64,000 bases of DNA from Sessilibacter corallicola (GCF_021290925.1 NZ_JAJSLX010000002.1:1541749-1605748); one strand, 5' to 3'; positions 27,723 through 37,567 are shown, numbered from the stretch's first letter. Notes: generated by a model from the letters alone, not told the origin. Made by a program: numbers and translations.

Positions 27723-27750
27723 TTAACCCTAAATTAGACATTAGGGTTAA
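27723..27750. promoter_or_regulatory. Inverted repeat between divergent regulator and SMP-30 gene
   Basis: TTAACCCTAA and TTAGGGTTAA, 10-base perfect arms with an 8-base spacer, in the shared promoter region. This is a likely operator for the XRE-type regulator. Confidence 0.6.
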
Positions 27751-27840
27751 AAATTTGTACCTTTTCAATATGAGCTAGTGAAATAGTTCATCGTAGTGTT
27801 ACATAGGCTGTATCAATTCACAAGAACACGGGTACAAATT

Positions 27841-28704
27841 ATGAAACTTCCTTTCTTATTCGGCGCGTTATTGGCTGCCAGTTCGGCACTGGCTGATCTT
27901 AAACCGGTTTGGCAGATCGACGGTTTCAAAATGCCGGAATCAGTGGTTTACGATGAGCAACGCAGTCAATACTACGTTTCTAATATTAACCAGGGCCCAC
28001 TTGCCGTAGACAACAATGGTAGCATCGGCCTGATTGATAGCAATGGCAAAGCTCACACTTTGGAATGGGTGTCTGGTTTAAGTTCACCAAAAGGCTTGGC
28101 TTTAAAAGGTGATTACTTATATGCAGCCGACACCAAAGAACTTGTTGTTATTAATGTTGAAGAAGGCAAAATTACCGCGCGATTCCCAGCGCCAGAAGCC
28201 GTGGTATTAAATGGCTTAGCGTTCGATAAAAAAGGCACGCTTTACGTATCCGATTGGGCTGGAAACAAAATCTATAAACTCGAAGATAATGAGTTAAAAG
28301 TTTGGTTAAGTGGCAAAGAGCTTGAATCACCAAACGGCTTAGTTGTAAAAGGAAATCACTTGTACGTTGCTTCTTGGGGCCTTAATCCAGGTGCGGATTT
28401 CACCACCGACACCAGTGGTCTTCTCAAAAAAATCAGCCTAAAAACCGGCAAAATTGAAAACTTGCGTGAGAAGGGCAACGACGCTTGGATGAATCTTGAT
28501 GGATTGCACCCAATCGACGGCGGCTGGTTAGCTACCGACTTTATGAAAGGTGAATTGTTGACTTTGGACGATAAAGGTTCGATTAAATCCAGTGAAAAAT
28601 TAGCGCCTTCTGCGGCTGACTTTTTCTTGGTTGAAGGACAAGACTTGATTGTTGTTCCGTATTTGATGGCAAACAAAGTGGTTGCTTATAAATACGAGAA
28701 GTAA
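27841..28704 (+). CDS. Periplasmic SMP-30/gluconolactonase-like beta-propeller protein
   Basis: About 287 residues with signal peptide MKLPFLFGALLAASSALA. Repeated blade motifs (ESVVYDEQRSQYYVSNI, SPKGLALKGDYLYAADT, LNGLAFDKKGTLYVSDWAGNKIYKL, SPNGLVVKGNHLYVASWG) show a six-bladed propeller of the SMP-30/NHL type. ATG 27841 is chosen over an upstream in-frame codon because the signal peptide begins there. It could be a lactonase or a ligand-binding propeller. It is divergent from a regulator that probably controls it. Confidence 0.83.
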   Translation: MKLPFLFGALLAASSALADLKPVWQIDGFKMPESVVYDEQRSQYYVSNINQGPLAVDNNGSIGLIDSNGKAHTLEWVSGLSSPKGLALKGDYLYAADTKELVVINVEEGKITARFPAPEAVVLNGLAFDKKGTLYVSDWAGNKIYKLEDNELKVWLSGKELESPNGLVVKGNHLYVASWGLNPGADFTTDTSGLLKKISLKTGKIENLREKGNDAWMNLDGLHPIDGGWLATDFMKGELLTLDDKGSIKSSEKLAPSAADFFLVEGQDLIVVPYLMANKVVAYKYEK

Positions 28705-28730
28705 TTTCGGCCAGGTTCGCTAGATCGCTT

Positions 28731-28759
28731 GCGCTCAATACTGCCATTGAGCGCCTTTT
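28731..28759 (+). terminator. Rho-independent terminator after the SMP-30-like gene
   Basis: GCGCTCAAT and ATTGAGCGC, perfect 9-base arms with a 6-base loop, followed by CTTTTT. Confidence 0.9.
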
Positions 28760-28760
28760 T

Positions 28761-29453
28761 CTAGCTTAATTTTTTATGCAGTTTTTCTAGCACATTTTTC
28801 ACAATCAAATCACACCGCTCACCGGCAAATTCAAATACCGATAATTCGGCAGATTGCAAATGCGATTCAAAAATTTTCTGCAAATTTTTTCGGGCTCTAG
28901 AAAATCGTTTTTTTACCGTATCTTCGCTAATGTCTAAGGTAATTGCCGTTTCTGAGGTACTTAATTTTTGAATGGCGCGAAGAACGTATACACTGCGGTA
29001 GTGAAGCGGTAATTGATCGATTGCGTTTTCGAGTAGTTCGCGCAATTGTTGATTGGCGAGATAATTTAAAGGTTCGGGTTCGCAAGACTCCATATCAAAT
29101 TCATACTCTGGGTCATCGAAATCGTAGGTGATGTATTTGGAACTGCGCAGACGACCTAAAGCCTCATTGGTTGCGATTCTCGACAACCAACTGCCAAACC
29201 CCGTCGGACCACGATATTGATCGAGCTGAAAATAGGCTTTGACGTAAGTTTCTTGAACAATGTCTAGGGCTTCTGTGTCGTCTTTTAAAATACTGCGTGC
29301 TATACGGAAAAGTCGTTGGTTGTAGCGCCGCATAATGTGTTCAAACGCATTTTTTTCGCCAGCTTGAGTTTGAATAATTAATTGCTCATCGCTGACCAGA
29401 GTGCTATTGGGTCTCAGTTTATTGATGGTTGAAACTAACGATTGTTTAATCAT
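28761..29453 (-). CDS. ECF-type RNA polymerase sigma factor
   Basis: A 230-residue sigma-70 family protein. Region 2 is visible as FEHIMRRYNQRLFRIARSILKDDTEALDIVQETYVKAYFQLDQY with SWLSRIATNEALGRLR, and region 4 as LPLHYRSVYVLRAIQKLSTSETAITLDISEDTVKKRFSRARKNLQ. There is no region 1 or 3. It is the last gene of a minus-strand operon after a ferritin-like protein and a cytochrome c. No anti-sigma gene is recognisable next to it, so the exported upstream proteins may participate in sensing (inference). Confidence 0.92.
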   Translation of the reverse strand: MIKQSLVSTINKLRPNSTLVSDEQLIIQTQAGEKNAFEHIMRRYNQRLFRIARSILKDDTEALDIVQETYVKAYFQLDQYRGPTGFGSWLSRIATNEALGRLRSSKYITYDFDDPEYEFDMESCEPEPLNYLANQQLRELLENAIDQLPLHYRSVYVLRAIQKLSTSETAITLDISEDTVKKRFSRARKNLQKIFESHLQSAELSVFEFAGERCDLIVKNVLEKLHKKLS

Positions 29454-29463
29454 TGAGTTAGGC

Positions 29464-29847
29464 TCACTGGCACCGTGGGTTGTTGTTATCTAGAGTTTGT
29501 AGAAACCGTATTAACTCATGCCGTTGCTGTTTTTGGTTCATACCAATAAAACCCATACTGGTTCCGGGCACCATTTTTATGGGGTTCTTTAAAAATAAAT
29601 CCAAAGAATCGAAATTCCAAATAATTCCTGAATTTTTTAAGGCCTCGGTATAGTCAAATCCTTTTGCCGTTGCCGCTTGTTTTCCGACAATATTGCAATG
29701 TTTTGGCCCTGTTCTGTGGTAGCTCGGTGAATGGCAGCCAGTGCACTGAACGTACAGTTGCTCACCGACGGAAACGTCCTTGTTTTCGCCAGCGATAGTG
29801 CTGTTCACCAAGGCTACTAAAGTGATCGCTAGGTATCGAGTGATCAT
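29464..29847 (-). CDS. Small exported class I cytochrome c
   Basis: A 127-residue protein with an N-terminal signal (MITRYLAITLVALVNSTIAG), the heme-attachment motif CTGCH near residue 35, and a distal methionine region MVPGTSMGFIGM, as in cytochrome c2/c550-type proteins. It would carry electrons in the periplasm. It lies 31 bases after the ferritin-like gene and 10 bases before the sigma gene on the same strand. Confidence 0.9.
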   Translation of the reverse strand: MITRYLAITLVALVNSTIAGENKDVSVGEQLYVQCTGCHSPSYHRTGPKHCNIVGKQAATAKGFDYTEALKNSGIIWNFDSLDLFLKNPIKMVPGTSMGFIGMNQKQQRHELIRFLQTLDNNNPRCQ

Positions 29848-29878
29848 AAAGTATCCGTTTAGAAGTGTCCGTCTAGCA

Positions 29879-30460
29879 TTACGAGAAAAACGCGCCCGGA
29901 ACCGGGTCTAATCCCAGAGCTTGTCGAAGAATAGCCCAGTGCATGGCTTCGTCTGCCAAAATACTGGCTGCGGCTTTTGCTAAATCGCCGTTATCAAACA
30001 ATGGAATGGCCCCGACATAGGCACTGACTGCGCCGCGTTCTAATCCTGCGGCAAAGGTGAGTACATCCCGCTCATTGTTGAGTTGGTGCACCGGAAAATT
30101 GTACTGTTGTTTTGCGTCTGTTGGTTTGCCGCCGAGTTTTTTAACAGTGCTTGCTAATAAATCGATGTGTTCCTTGTGGTGACCTTGAAACTTAACAGCA
30201 ACTTTTAATACACCGGGCGTTAATAAACCACTTTCGGCACCCACCTGGTAGGCGGCGACAGCTTCGTGTTCGGCTGAAAGTGCGGTATTTAAAATGCGAA
30301 CGTCGGTTTCCAGTTGAAGGTTGGTTGCCGGTGTTTCAGCACATGCTGTATTCACGCCGCTCAGCAGAGCAATAGCCGCACCGGACAGTCCAATTTTCCC
30401 ACCGGTTTCTAGAAATTGTCTTCTTCCTAAGGCGGTATTTTTTAAGTCTAGTTTTGTCAT
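29879..30460 (-). CDS. Tat-exported ferritin-like domain protein
   Basis: A 193-residue protein with a twin-arginine signal (GRRQFLETGGKIGLSGAAIALLSG, residues about 12-35). The four-helix bundle carries the metal-ligand pattern AEHEAVAAYQ, QGHHKEHIDLL, LERGAVSAY and DEAMHWAILRQALG typical of ferritin-like di-iron proteins (DUF4439-like). It probably binds iron or handles peroxide in the periplasm. It is the first gene of the operon with cytochrome c and the ECF sigma factor. Confidence 0.87.
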   Translation of the reverse strand: MTKLDLKNTALGRRQFLETGGKIGLSGAAIALLSGVNTACAETPATNLQLETDVRILNTALSAEHEAVAAYQVGAESGLLTPGVLKVAVKFQGHHKEHIDLLASTVKKLGGKPTDAKQQYNFPVHQLNNERDVLTFAAGLERGAVSAYVGAIPLFDNGDLAKAAASILADEAMHWAILRQALGLDPVPGAFFS

Positions 30461-30690
30461 CTCGGTTCCCTCGTTTCAGTTCTCTTATCTGGGATTTAGC
30501 GCTCAGTTATAACGCTTGCTGTCTAAGTAGATGCGTGAGATGAAAAAAGGTGACAATACAATGGAATAAAATAAAGGTGAGCGTGGTTACTGGTTGAACA
30601 AGCTGTACGCCTGATACTATTTGAGGTTTTCTGCACTATAAAATGAACATTATTGATGCACAGGCAGGGCAGTTTAGGAGCTTTTAGATC

Positions 30691-31653
30691 ATGGAAATAC
30701 AATTTTTAGGCACATCTTCTGGTGTTCCAACAAATTCTAGGAACGTATCGGCAACGGCAGTCGTAAAAAGCAATAGCAGTGAATGGTGCTTGGTGGATTG
30801 CGGAGAAGCGACACAGCACCAAGTTTTGAAAACATCGTTGTCGCCACAAAAATTAGCGGCAATTTTTATTTCTCACATTCATGGCGACCACTGTTACGGG
30901 CTTCCGGGGTTGCTGGCGAGTGTGGGCATTGGTGGTCGAACCGAGCCCTTAATTATTGTCGCACCGGAAAAAATAAAGGAATGGTTTTTAGCAACGCAAC
31001 AATTCACCGATTTGCATTTGCCGTATGACATTGTGTTTTATCACTCTGAAGATTTAGGCGAAGTTTGTGTTGGCGAGTTAACCGTTTCTATCACAGAATT
31101 GTCGCATCGAGTTCCATCTTACGCGTATGTTTTTACCGAAATTAAAAAAGCCAACAATATTGACCAAGAAAAATTAAATGCTGCCGGCATTCCACGCGGA
31201 CCTTTGTGGGGAAAACTGCAATCGGGCGAAGACGTGATTTTTAACGGTCGTACCGTCAAGGCTGAAGATTTTATAAAACCCGCAAGTGCTGGTCGAAAAA
31301 TAATTATTTGTGGTGATAACGACAATCCCGATTTACTTAAAAACGACATTGCAGATTGTCAATTATTAATTCACGAAGCTACTTATTCCAAAGAGTTTGC
31401 TGAGAAAGCAAAAATGTATGGTCACAGTTATGCTGAACAGGTGGCTAAATTTGCACACAAGAGCCAACTGCCCAATTTAATCTTGACCCATTTTAGTTCG
31501 AGGTACCAAATTGGTGCGGGTAATGCAAAATCCATAGATGAGCTAGAGCGTGAAGCGTTAAATGTGTATGAGGGTAGGTTATTTCTCGCCAGTGATTTAC
31601 AGCGATTCTGTTTGAGTAATGCTGGAGAACTTAAAAAAATCGATAAAATCTAG
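30691..31653 (+). CDS. rnz: Ribonuclease Z
   Basis: A 320-residue metallo-beta-lactamase-fold tRNA 3'-processing endonuclease. MEIQFLGTSSGVPTNSRNVSA, the zinc motif SHIHGDHCYGLPGLL (about residues 63-77), HRVPSYAY, and the late ligands CGDN and HEATYSKE and LTHFSSRY all match RNase Z, as does the short ELAC1-like length. AGGAG precedes the ATG. Confidence 0.92.
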   Translation: MEIQFLGTSSGVPTNSRNVSATAVVKSNSSEWCLVDCGEATQHQVLKTSLSPQKLAAIFISHIHGDHCYGLPGLLASVGIGGRTEPLIIVAPEKIKEWFLATQQFTDLHLPYDIVFYHSEDLGEVCVGELTVSITELSHRVPSYAYVFTEIKKANNIDQEKLNAAGIPRGPLWGKLQSGEDVIFNGRTVKAEDFIKPASAGRKIIICGDNDNPDLLKNDIADCQLLIHEATYSKEFAEKAKMYGHSYAEQVAKFAHKSQLPNLILTHFSSRYQIGAGNAKSIDELEREALNVYEGRLFLASDLQRFCLSNAGELKKIDKI

Positions 31654-31886
31654 ATCAGAGGTTTGTGTAATTTAATATTTTAAATATATTAATAAATGAA
31701 TGTTTGGCTTTTTATTCTGGGACAGACGCATCAAGAATAGATTGCCAATTTCGAATATTCATTTAGGCATATTTAAACAATATGTCACAAAAAAAATTAT
31801 TACTTGAAAGTGAGGTTCAATAACACGGATAATTTTAGGTTGATTAAATGAATAGCCTTTACCGTTTTATTCCGTGAGTAGTATTG

Positions 31887-32738
31887 ATGAGAGTGTCGTT
31901 TCGAAACCTATTGTCTCAAGCATCCCGTAAATTTTTAACCAAAAGCCTAACACTTACCGTAAGTATAGGCTTATCTGTTTTCAGTAATATTTCAATTGCC
32001 GGCGAACGTTTAACTTTAACCGGATCCAGCACAGTAGCTCCTTTGGCGTTAGAAATGGCAAAGCGCTATGAAAAAAATCATCCCGATGTTCGAATAAACG
32101 TGCAAACTGGAGGATCGTCCCGTGGCATCAACGATGCTCGTGTTGGTCTTTCTGATATCGGTATGGTATCGAGAGGTCTGAAAGACTCCGAAAAAGATTT
32201 AACACCCCATGTTATCGCGCTCGACGGAATCGGTATTATCGTTCATTCATCCAATACCGTAACTCAATTAACTCGCGATCAAATTGTTGATATTTACACC
32301 GGTAACATCAAAAATTGGCGTCAGGTAGGCGGTGATGATGTTGAAATCACTGTAGTCAATAAGGCAGAAGGGCGCTCAACCCTAGAGCTTTTCCTGCACT
32401 TTTTTAAACTAAAAAACAGTCAAATTAAACCTCAAGTGGTGATTGGTGATAACCAGCAGGGAATCAAAACCGTTTCTGGTAATCCCGGCGCAATTGGTTA
32501 TGTATCGATTGGTACCGCGGAATTCGAACACAATCGAGGCACTGCCATTAAATTGTTGCCTATGGACGGTGAACAAGCATCGGTTGTTGGTGTCGCCAGT
32601 GGCGATTATCCGTTATCGCGTCCTCTTAATTTGGTGACCAAGGGCGAACTTAACGGTGTAACCGCAGATTTTATAAAATTCGTTCAGTCAGATGCTGTTT
32701 CCGATTTAATTGAAAATCAGTTTTTTGTAGCACCATAA
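31887..32738 (+). CDS. pstS: Phosphate ABC transporter, periplasmic binding protein
   Basis: A 283-residue protein with a long N-terminal signal ending near SIAG. LTLTGSSTVAPLALEMAKRYE and VRINVQTGGSSRGINDARVGLSDIGMVSR form the phosphate-binding loops of PstS. ATG 31887 is preferred over the TTG three bases earlier. It is the first gene of pstSCAB. Confidence 0.9.
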   Translation: MRVSFRNLLSQASRKFLTKSLTLTVSIGLSVFSNISIAGERLTLTGSSTVAPLALEMAKRYEKNHPDVRINVQTGGSSRGINDARVGLSDIGMVSRGLKDSEKDLTPHVIALDGIGIIVHSSNTVTQLTRDQIVDIYTGNIKNWRQVGGDDVEITVVNKAEGRSTLELFLHFFKLKNSQIKPQVVIGDNQQGIKTVSGNPGAIGYVSIGTAEFEHNRGTAIKLLPMDGEQASVVGVASGDYPLSRPLNLVTKGELNGVTADFIKFVQSDAVSDLIENQFFVAP

Positions 32739-32769
32739 CGAAGTTTTCGAATCGGGTAGGATTTCTATT

Positions 32770-33657
32770 TTGCTTTCTAAAGCGTCATACACTCAATTGG
32801 GCAGCAAGCTTGATGTTGTGGTGTCTGTTGTACTCAGCGTGCTGTCCTTTTTGTGTGCGGCGCTGCTGTGTTTGATTTTATGGTTTTTGATTTCTGAATC
32901 GTGGACGTTAATTGCTTCTGGCCAGTGGCAACGCTTCTTTTTAGATGAAGGTTGGTACCCCCTTGAGGGCCTGTACGCAATGACGCCCATGATTGTTGCC
33001 TCGCTGGCACTGACCTTGGGGGCGGTGCTCATCGCGTTACCGATTGGCCTGGCTTGCGCAATCTATCTTGAATTCTATGCCCGTGGTTTACCGAAAAAAG
33101 CGTTTCGCTCATTGCTGAATCTTTTGGCTGGCATACCCTCGGTGGTGTTTGGGCTGTGGGGGTTAACCGAGCTGGTTCCCTTAATTGCTGCGATAAAAGC
33201 ACCTGGAACCAGTGTCTTAGCCGGTGCCATCGTACTCTCGTTAATGATCCTGCCAACGGTCGCACTGACCAGCGCTGCGGCCTTGTCCGGAGTCAATCGC
33301 AATACACTTGCCGGTGCACACGCATTAGGCTTTACCCAAAAAACCATGATCATTGCCGTTGCTATTCCGTCTGCACGCAGTGGAATTATCAGCGGTGTGT
33401 TGTTGTCTACTGCCCGAGCCATTGGCGAAACCATGGTGGTATTAATGGTCGCGGGCAATGTTGTTCAGATGCCCGATAGCTTATTTGCTCCTGTGCGTGC
33501 GTTAACCTCTAACATTGCGTTAGAAATGGCGTACGCGCTCGGTGATCATCGCGCCAGCTTGTACGCATCCGGTTTGTTGTTAACGCTCATTGTTTGGCTC
33601 TTGGCTTATCTGGCGTCGTATCTAAACGAAAAGTCGAGAGTGTTTGCCCGTGTCTGA
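32770..33657 (+). CDS. pstC: Phosphate ABC transporter permease PstC
   Basis: A 295-residue inner-membrane permease with about six helices. GIPSVVFGLWG and the EAA-like cytoplasmic loop AHALGFTQKTMIIAVAIPSARSGIISG are typical. It starts with TTG 32770 about 30 bases after pstS and overlaps pstA by 8 bases. Confidence 0.9.
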   Translation: MLSKASYTQLGSKLDVVVSVVLSVLSFLCAALLCLILWFLISESWTLIASGQWQRFFLDEGWYPLEGLYAMTPMIVASLALTLGAVLIALPIGLACAIYLEFYARGLPKKAFRSLLNLLAGIPSVVFGLWGLTELVPLIAAIKAPGTSVLAGAIVLSLMILPTVALTSAAALSGVNRNTLAGAHALGFTQKTMIIAVAIPSARSGIISGVLLSTARAIGETMVVLMVAGNVVQMPDSLFAPVRALTSNIALEMAYALGDHRASLYASGLLLTLIVWLLAYLASYLNEKSRVFARV

Positions 33658-34477
33658 TCGAATATTTAGCTTCAGCATTTATTGCATCTCGCTTATTGTC
33701 GTTGCCGCGTTTGTTTGGATCATCAGTGATGTTGTTCTCAAAGGTTACTCTCTGGTGTCGTGGGACTTTATTGTTTCAGAACCCGAAGACGCTGGCCGCG
33801 GCGGTGGAATTGCGCCGATTCTTGTGTCGACGCTGTGGGTATTGCTGATTGCATTGGTCATTGCGTTACCCCTTGGCATAGCGACTGCAATCTGGTTAGC
33901 GGAATTTTCTCGAAGTAATACCGGTGCGGTGCACATTGGTACGGCACTGGATGTGTTGGCAGGTGTTCCGTCCATTGTTTACGGACTGTTTGGCAACGCC
34001 TTTTTCTGTATTTATCTCGGCTTGGGTTATTCGATTTTATCGGGCGGTTTAACACTGGCGTGCATGATTTTACCGGTGTTTATTCGAACCTGTGAGTCGG
34101 GTATTCGTGCGGTAAATTCCGATTGGCGCTTAGGCGGAATCGCCTTGGGTATGCGCCGCTCGGTGGTGGTGTGGAAAATTTTATTGCCAGCAGCAAAACC
34201 GGCCATTATTGCGGGCCTTGTGCTTTCCATTGGGCGTGCCACGGCTGAAACCGCTGCGCTTATTTTCACCAGCGGTTACGTGGATCGGATGCCAGAATCC
34301 ATGTTTGATTCTGCGCGGGTGTTGGCGGTTCATATTTACGATTTAACCATGAATGTAACCGGCGGTGATCAAGCAGCGTATGGATCTGCGCTTATTTTAA
34401 TTGTCTTAATTATTGTTTTGAACGCCTTGGCTCAGAGTTTGTTGGACTCTTGGTTTAGACGAAGTGAGTATTCATAA
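33650..34477 (+). CDS. pstA: Phosphate ABC transporter permease PstA
   Basis: About 275 residues and six membrane helices, with LAGVPSIVYGLFGNAFF and the loop GIALGMRRSVVVWKILLPAAKPAIIAGLVLSIGRATAETAAL. GTG 33650 overlaps the end of pstC; a TTG two codons upstream is an alternative. The stop overlaps the pstB ATG (TAATG). Confidence 0.9.
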   Translation: MSDRIFSFSIYCISLIVVAAFVWIISDVVLKGYSLVSWDFIVSEPEDAGRGGGIAPILVSTLWVLLIALVIALPLGIATAIWLAEFSRSNTGAVHIGTALDVLAGVPSIVYGLFGNAFFCIYLGLGYSILSGGLTLACMILPVFIRTCESGIRAVNSDWRLGGIALGMRRSVVVWKILLPAAKPAIIAGLVLSIGRATAETAALIFTSGYVDRMPESMFDSARVLAVHIYDLTMNVTGGDQAAYGSALILIVLIIVLNALAQSLLDSWFRRSEYS

Positions 34478-35301
34478 TGACTGTTGCTGAAGTAATCGAT
34501 TCTGTTATTGATAATGACGTTGCAATTTCGCCGACATCATTGCATATGGATATTCGCGATTTATCCATTTATTACGGAGAAAAATTGGCCGTTGGCGGTA
34601 TTTCTCTGCCTTTGCGTCGCGGCAAAATCACGGCGTTAATTGGACCTTCAGGCTGTGGGAAAACCAGTTTTCTAACCACACTCAATCAACTCTCAAGCTT
34701 AAATTCTGATGTTCGAGTCGATGGTGATATCTTTTTTGATGGCGAAAACCTCGTTAAAGACTCCATCGATTTTCTTACCTTGCGTCGCAGAATCGGCATG
34801 ATTTTTCAAAAGCCGAACCCATTTCCACTGTCTATTTTTCGCAACTTAGATTTACCGTTAAAAGAGCACGGTGTTAAATCTCGTGCCCTGAGACAAGAAA
34901 AAATCGAAAAAGCATTGCAAGATGTGGGCTTGTGGGAAGAGGTTAAAACTCGCCTAAATACCCCGGCATTGGCGCTTTCTGGCGGTCAACAACAGCGACT
35001 CTGCATTGCCAGAGCGTTAATTTTAGAGCCAGAGATACTGCTTATGGATGAGCCTTGCAGTGCGTTAGATCCGATCTCGTCTGGTGTTGTTGAAGATTTA
35101 ATCATGAGATTGCGGGAAGATTATACGGTTGTGATCGTTACTCATAACCTAGCGCAAGCAAAGCGTATTTCTGATTTTACTGCGTTTTTCTGGACGGAAA
35201 ATAACGCCGGTAAAATGATCGAATTTGGCGACAGCCAATGTTTGTTTCAGTCGCCGAAAAATGCTTTAACCTCCGCGTACATTTCTGGCACAAAAGGTTA
35301 A
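34477..35301 (+). CDS. pstB: Phosphate ABC transporter ATP-binding protein PstB
   Basis: A 274-residue ATPase. The Walker A is GPSGCGKTS (about residue 56), the signature LSGGQQQRLCIARAL, the Walker B ILLMDEPCSALDP, and the switch VIVTHN. It ends the operon. No phoU or phoB/R follows, so the regulatory genes must be elsewhere if present. Confidence 0.93.
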   Translation: MTVAEVIDSVIDNDVAISPTSLHMDIRDLSIYYGEKLAVGGISLPLRRGKITALIGPSGCGKTSFLTTLNQLSSLNSDVRVDGDIFFDGENLVKDSIDFLTLRRRIGMIFQKPNPFPLSIFRNLDLPLKEHGVKSRALRQEKIEKALQDVGLWEEVKTRLNTPALALSGGQQQRLCIARALILEPEILLMDEPCSALDPISSGVVEDLIMRLREDYTVVIVTHNLAQAKRISDFTAFFWTENNAGKMIEFGDSQCLFQSPKNALTSAYISGTKG

Positions 35302-35425
35302 TTTCAAAGCGCAATAAAAATGCATCAATAAACAGTAAGCTGGGTGAGATTCTCATTGAATAATCAGCACTAATTGCAACGGGCAGTATTTTACTACGGT
35401 GTGGTTATAATTTAGGCTGAAATTT

Positions 35426-35860
35426 ATGAATGACGTGTATAAATCACCAGAGAGCAATTTAGAAGTCGATGAGTATCAGTCGTTGGTGATTAAATTGCTG
35501 AAAGAACAGAGTATTATTCTTGCGCTGTTATCTGCTCTGTTTGGTACTGTTGCGATGTTAGTCGCGTTATCGCTGGCTCCAGGAATTGTTCCTCTGTATG
35601 TCTTTGTACTGCCTGGGCTTGTTTCTGGAATATTAATCAAACTGTTGGGGCGTCCCATTAAGCTGGTTTACCGGTTTGTACCTAGCTTAATCTGCGGAGT
35701 GATTGTCTTAGTTTGGTTTAGCCTAGACGGCGTTACGATCCACACCGTGTTACTTCCGTTTTTAAATATTTTGGCTTGCTTGGCGATTTCGAGACGTAAT
35801 TTAAATTACGAAGAAGAAAAAGCGATTTATAAATACAAACACGGTTTGATCAAACTGTAA
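35426..35860 (+). CDS. Hypothetical membrane protein
   Basis: A 144-residue protein with a soluble N-terminus (YKSPESNLEVDEYQSL) and four hydrophobic helices at about residues 30-52, 56-74, 85-103 and 105-122, then a charged tail. The YKSPESNLE opening resembles many small gammaproteobacterial inner-membrane proteins. I do not recognise a function. It is transcribed alone between pstB and the oppositely oriented gshA. Confidence 0.7.
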   Translation: MNDVYKSPESNLEVDEYQSLVIKLLKEQSIILALLSALFGTVAMLVALSLAPGIVPLYVFVLPGLVSGILIKLLGRPIKLVYRFVPSLICGVIVLVWFSLDGVTIHTVLLPFLNILACLAISRRNLNYEEEKAIYKYKHGLIKL

Positions 35861-35944
35861 CTGTTGTTTTGCCTTGTTCTGTCTCATTCATAGCTAAATT
35901 AACAGTATTTGTTGTATGCGCTCTTGTAAGAGCGGTTGTATGAG

Positions 35945-37567
35945 TTATTGAAGGTTGCGATTAGAATCCAATAATTGGGTATAGCGTAAGTAGTACTCCC
36001 TCAAATAATCTTCAAAATTAATTTCCACTTTCGATTCTGCGTATTGTTGCTGTTGAACAGATTGTTCAACAGTGCTTTTGTATAAGCACGCGTTATTCAA
36101 TTTTTTTGCCTCAAAATAAAACTTGTATTGATTGGATAGATTCATCGAAAATTCTGAAAATTCCAATTTTTGTTGTTTTAATGTCGATAGAATTTCTGCC
36201 GATGGCGTGAGTGTTGGATCTTTTATTTTTTCGTATTCTTTTTCTACGCTGTGCGAATAGGTTGTGTTTTTGGTCTTTGATGCAGTTTTATTGTGCTCGG
36301 CATCATCCAGTAGTTGGGCTGTTAATTGTAAGTCGTTGAACAGAGAATTCGACCAAGACTGCAAAGGCGTATATTGCCCATTTTTTATCAGTTCTAGATT
36401 TTTATCGCGGCCGTTGTAGGCGACAATTTGCTGGTTTTTTCTGATGTCTTGTATATCTTGCTGAGTTAAAGCGGGGCTGTCAGTTAATAGGCAATACAAC
36501 AAGAAGGTATCTAAAAACTGAATTTGCTGATGAGTTATTCCGTTTGGGGTAAATGGATTTAAGTCGAGACATCGGATTTCTACGTATTCAATGCCTCGCT
36601 CGGCAAGCGCAGACAAGCCATTTTCACCTTTTTGGGTGGTCCGCTTTGGTCGGACGACACTGTAAAATTCATTTTCAATTTGTAATAAATTTTGGTTGAG
36701 CTGCTGGTAATGGCCGTCTGAATTTTTAAGGCCATTATTTGTATAACGACTGTGTGGTTGGGTTATTGCAGAGCATAGCGTGCGAATGTAGTTTTCTAAA
36801 CAATTATAAGTCATTAACAAATTGTCTTGCGCGTTACTTTTAAACCCTAAGTCACTCATTCTTAAAGACGTAGCGTGTGGAGAATACAGTGTGTTTTCAC
36901 AGCCCTCTAAATCTTGTAAGTCGTGTTGTTTTCCGTCAAGAAAGTTTTTCGACGTGCAAGGTGACGCGCCAAACAAATACAACAATAACCAATAATTGCG
37001 TAAAAAATTCCTAATGAGTTTTAAGTAACCATCGGTTTTGAAATCTTTGAATGATAACTGGCTATTCGCATCTTTATATAAAAATTGCCACAGTTCATCA
37101 GAAACCGAGAAGTTATAATGCAATCCGGCAATTGTTAAAAAGCGACCGTAACGATTACCAAGGCCAACTCGATAAATCGATTTAAGTTTACCGATATTTG
37201 ATGATCCGTATTTTGCCGCGGGAATATGCGCATCGGGCACCAATTCGCAAGGCATACTGACCGGCCATAACTGCTCAGTAGGTAAATTGTGTGTGCTGAA
37301 TATATGCAATTCTTCTAACTGCGTTAATACTTTTACGGGATCGGTATTGGGTTCCGTAATAAATTCAACCATCGACTCACAGTAATCCGTGGTGATATTT
37401 GGGTGTGTTAGTGGTGACCCAAAAAGCGATGGGTGAGGTGTGGTTGCCAATTTGCCATTGGGTGTGATTCGTAAACTCTCTTTTTCAATGCCTCGGGTAA
37501 TTTGGTGAATACCTGCATGATTGTGTGTTCGGGAGATGTCGTTGAGAATATTTCGTAGGCGCAACAA
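35945..37567 (-). CDS. gshA: Glutamate-cysteine ligase
   Basis: A 540-residue enzyme catalysing the first step of glutathione synthesis. ITRGIEKESLRITPNGKLATTPHPSLFGSPLTHPNITTDYCESMVEFIT is the diagnostic N-terminus of the gammaproteobacterial GshA family, with GLHYNFS and RYGRFLTIAGLHY for substrate binding and GIEYVEIRCLDLNPF later. The length is slightly above E. coli GshA (518). A GST and glutathione reductase lie within 4 kb. Confidence 0.95.
   Translation of the reverse strand: MLRLRNILNDISRTHNHAGIHQITRGIEKESLRITPNGKLATTPHPSLFGSPLTHPNITTDYCESMVEFITEPNTDPVKVLTQLEELHIFSTHNLPTEQLWPVSMPCELVPDAHIPAAKYGSSNIGKLKSIYRVGLGNRYGRFLTIAGLHYNFSVSDELWQFLYKDANSQLSFKDFKTDGYLKLIRNFLRNYWLLLYLFGASPCTSKNFLDGKQHDLQDLEGCENTLYSPHATSLRMSDLGFKSNAQDNLLMTYNCLENYIRTLCSAITQPHSRYTNNGLKNSDGHYQQLNQNLLQIENEFYSVVRPKRTTQKGENGLSALAERGIEYVEIRCLDLNPFTPNGITHQQIQFLDTFLLYCLLTDSPALTQQDIQDIRKNQQIVAYNGRDKNLELIKNGQYTPLQSWSNSLFNDLQLTAQLLDDAEHNKTASKTKNTTYSHSVEKEYEKIKDPTLTPSAEILSTLKQQKLEFSEFSMNLSNQYKFYFEAKKLNNACLYKSTVEQSVQQQQYAESKVEINFEDYLREYYLRYTQLLDSNRNLQ

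Noticed and set aside
31760..31830. Possible Pho box before pstS (TATGTCACA)
   Set aside because: Only one half-site resembles the consensus; a direct repeat at 11-base spacing is not present.
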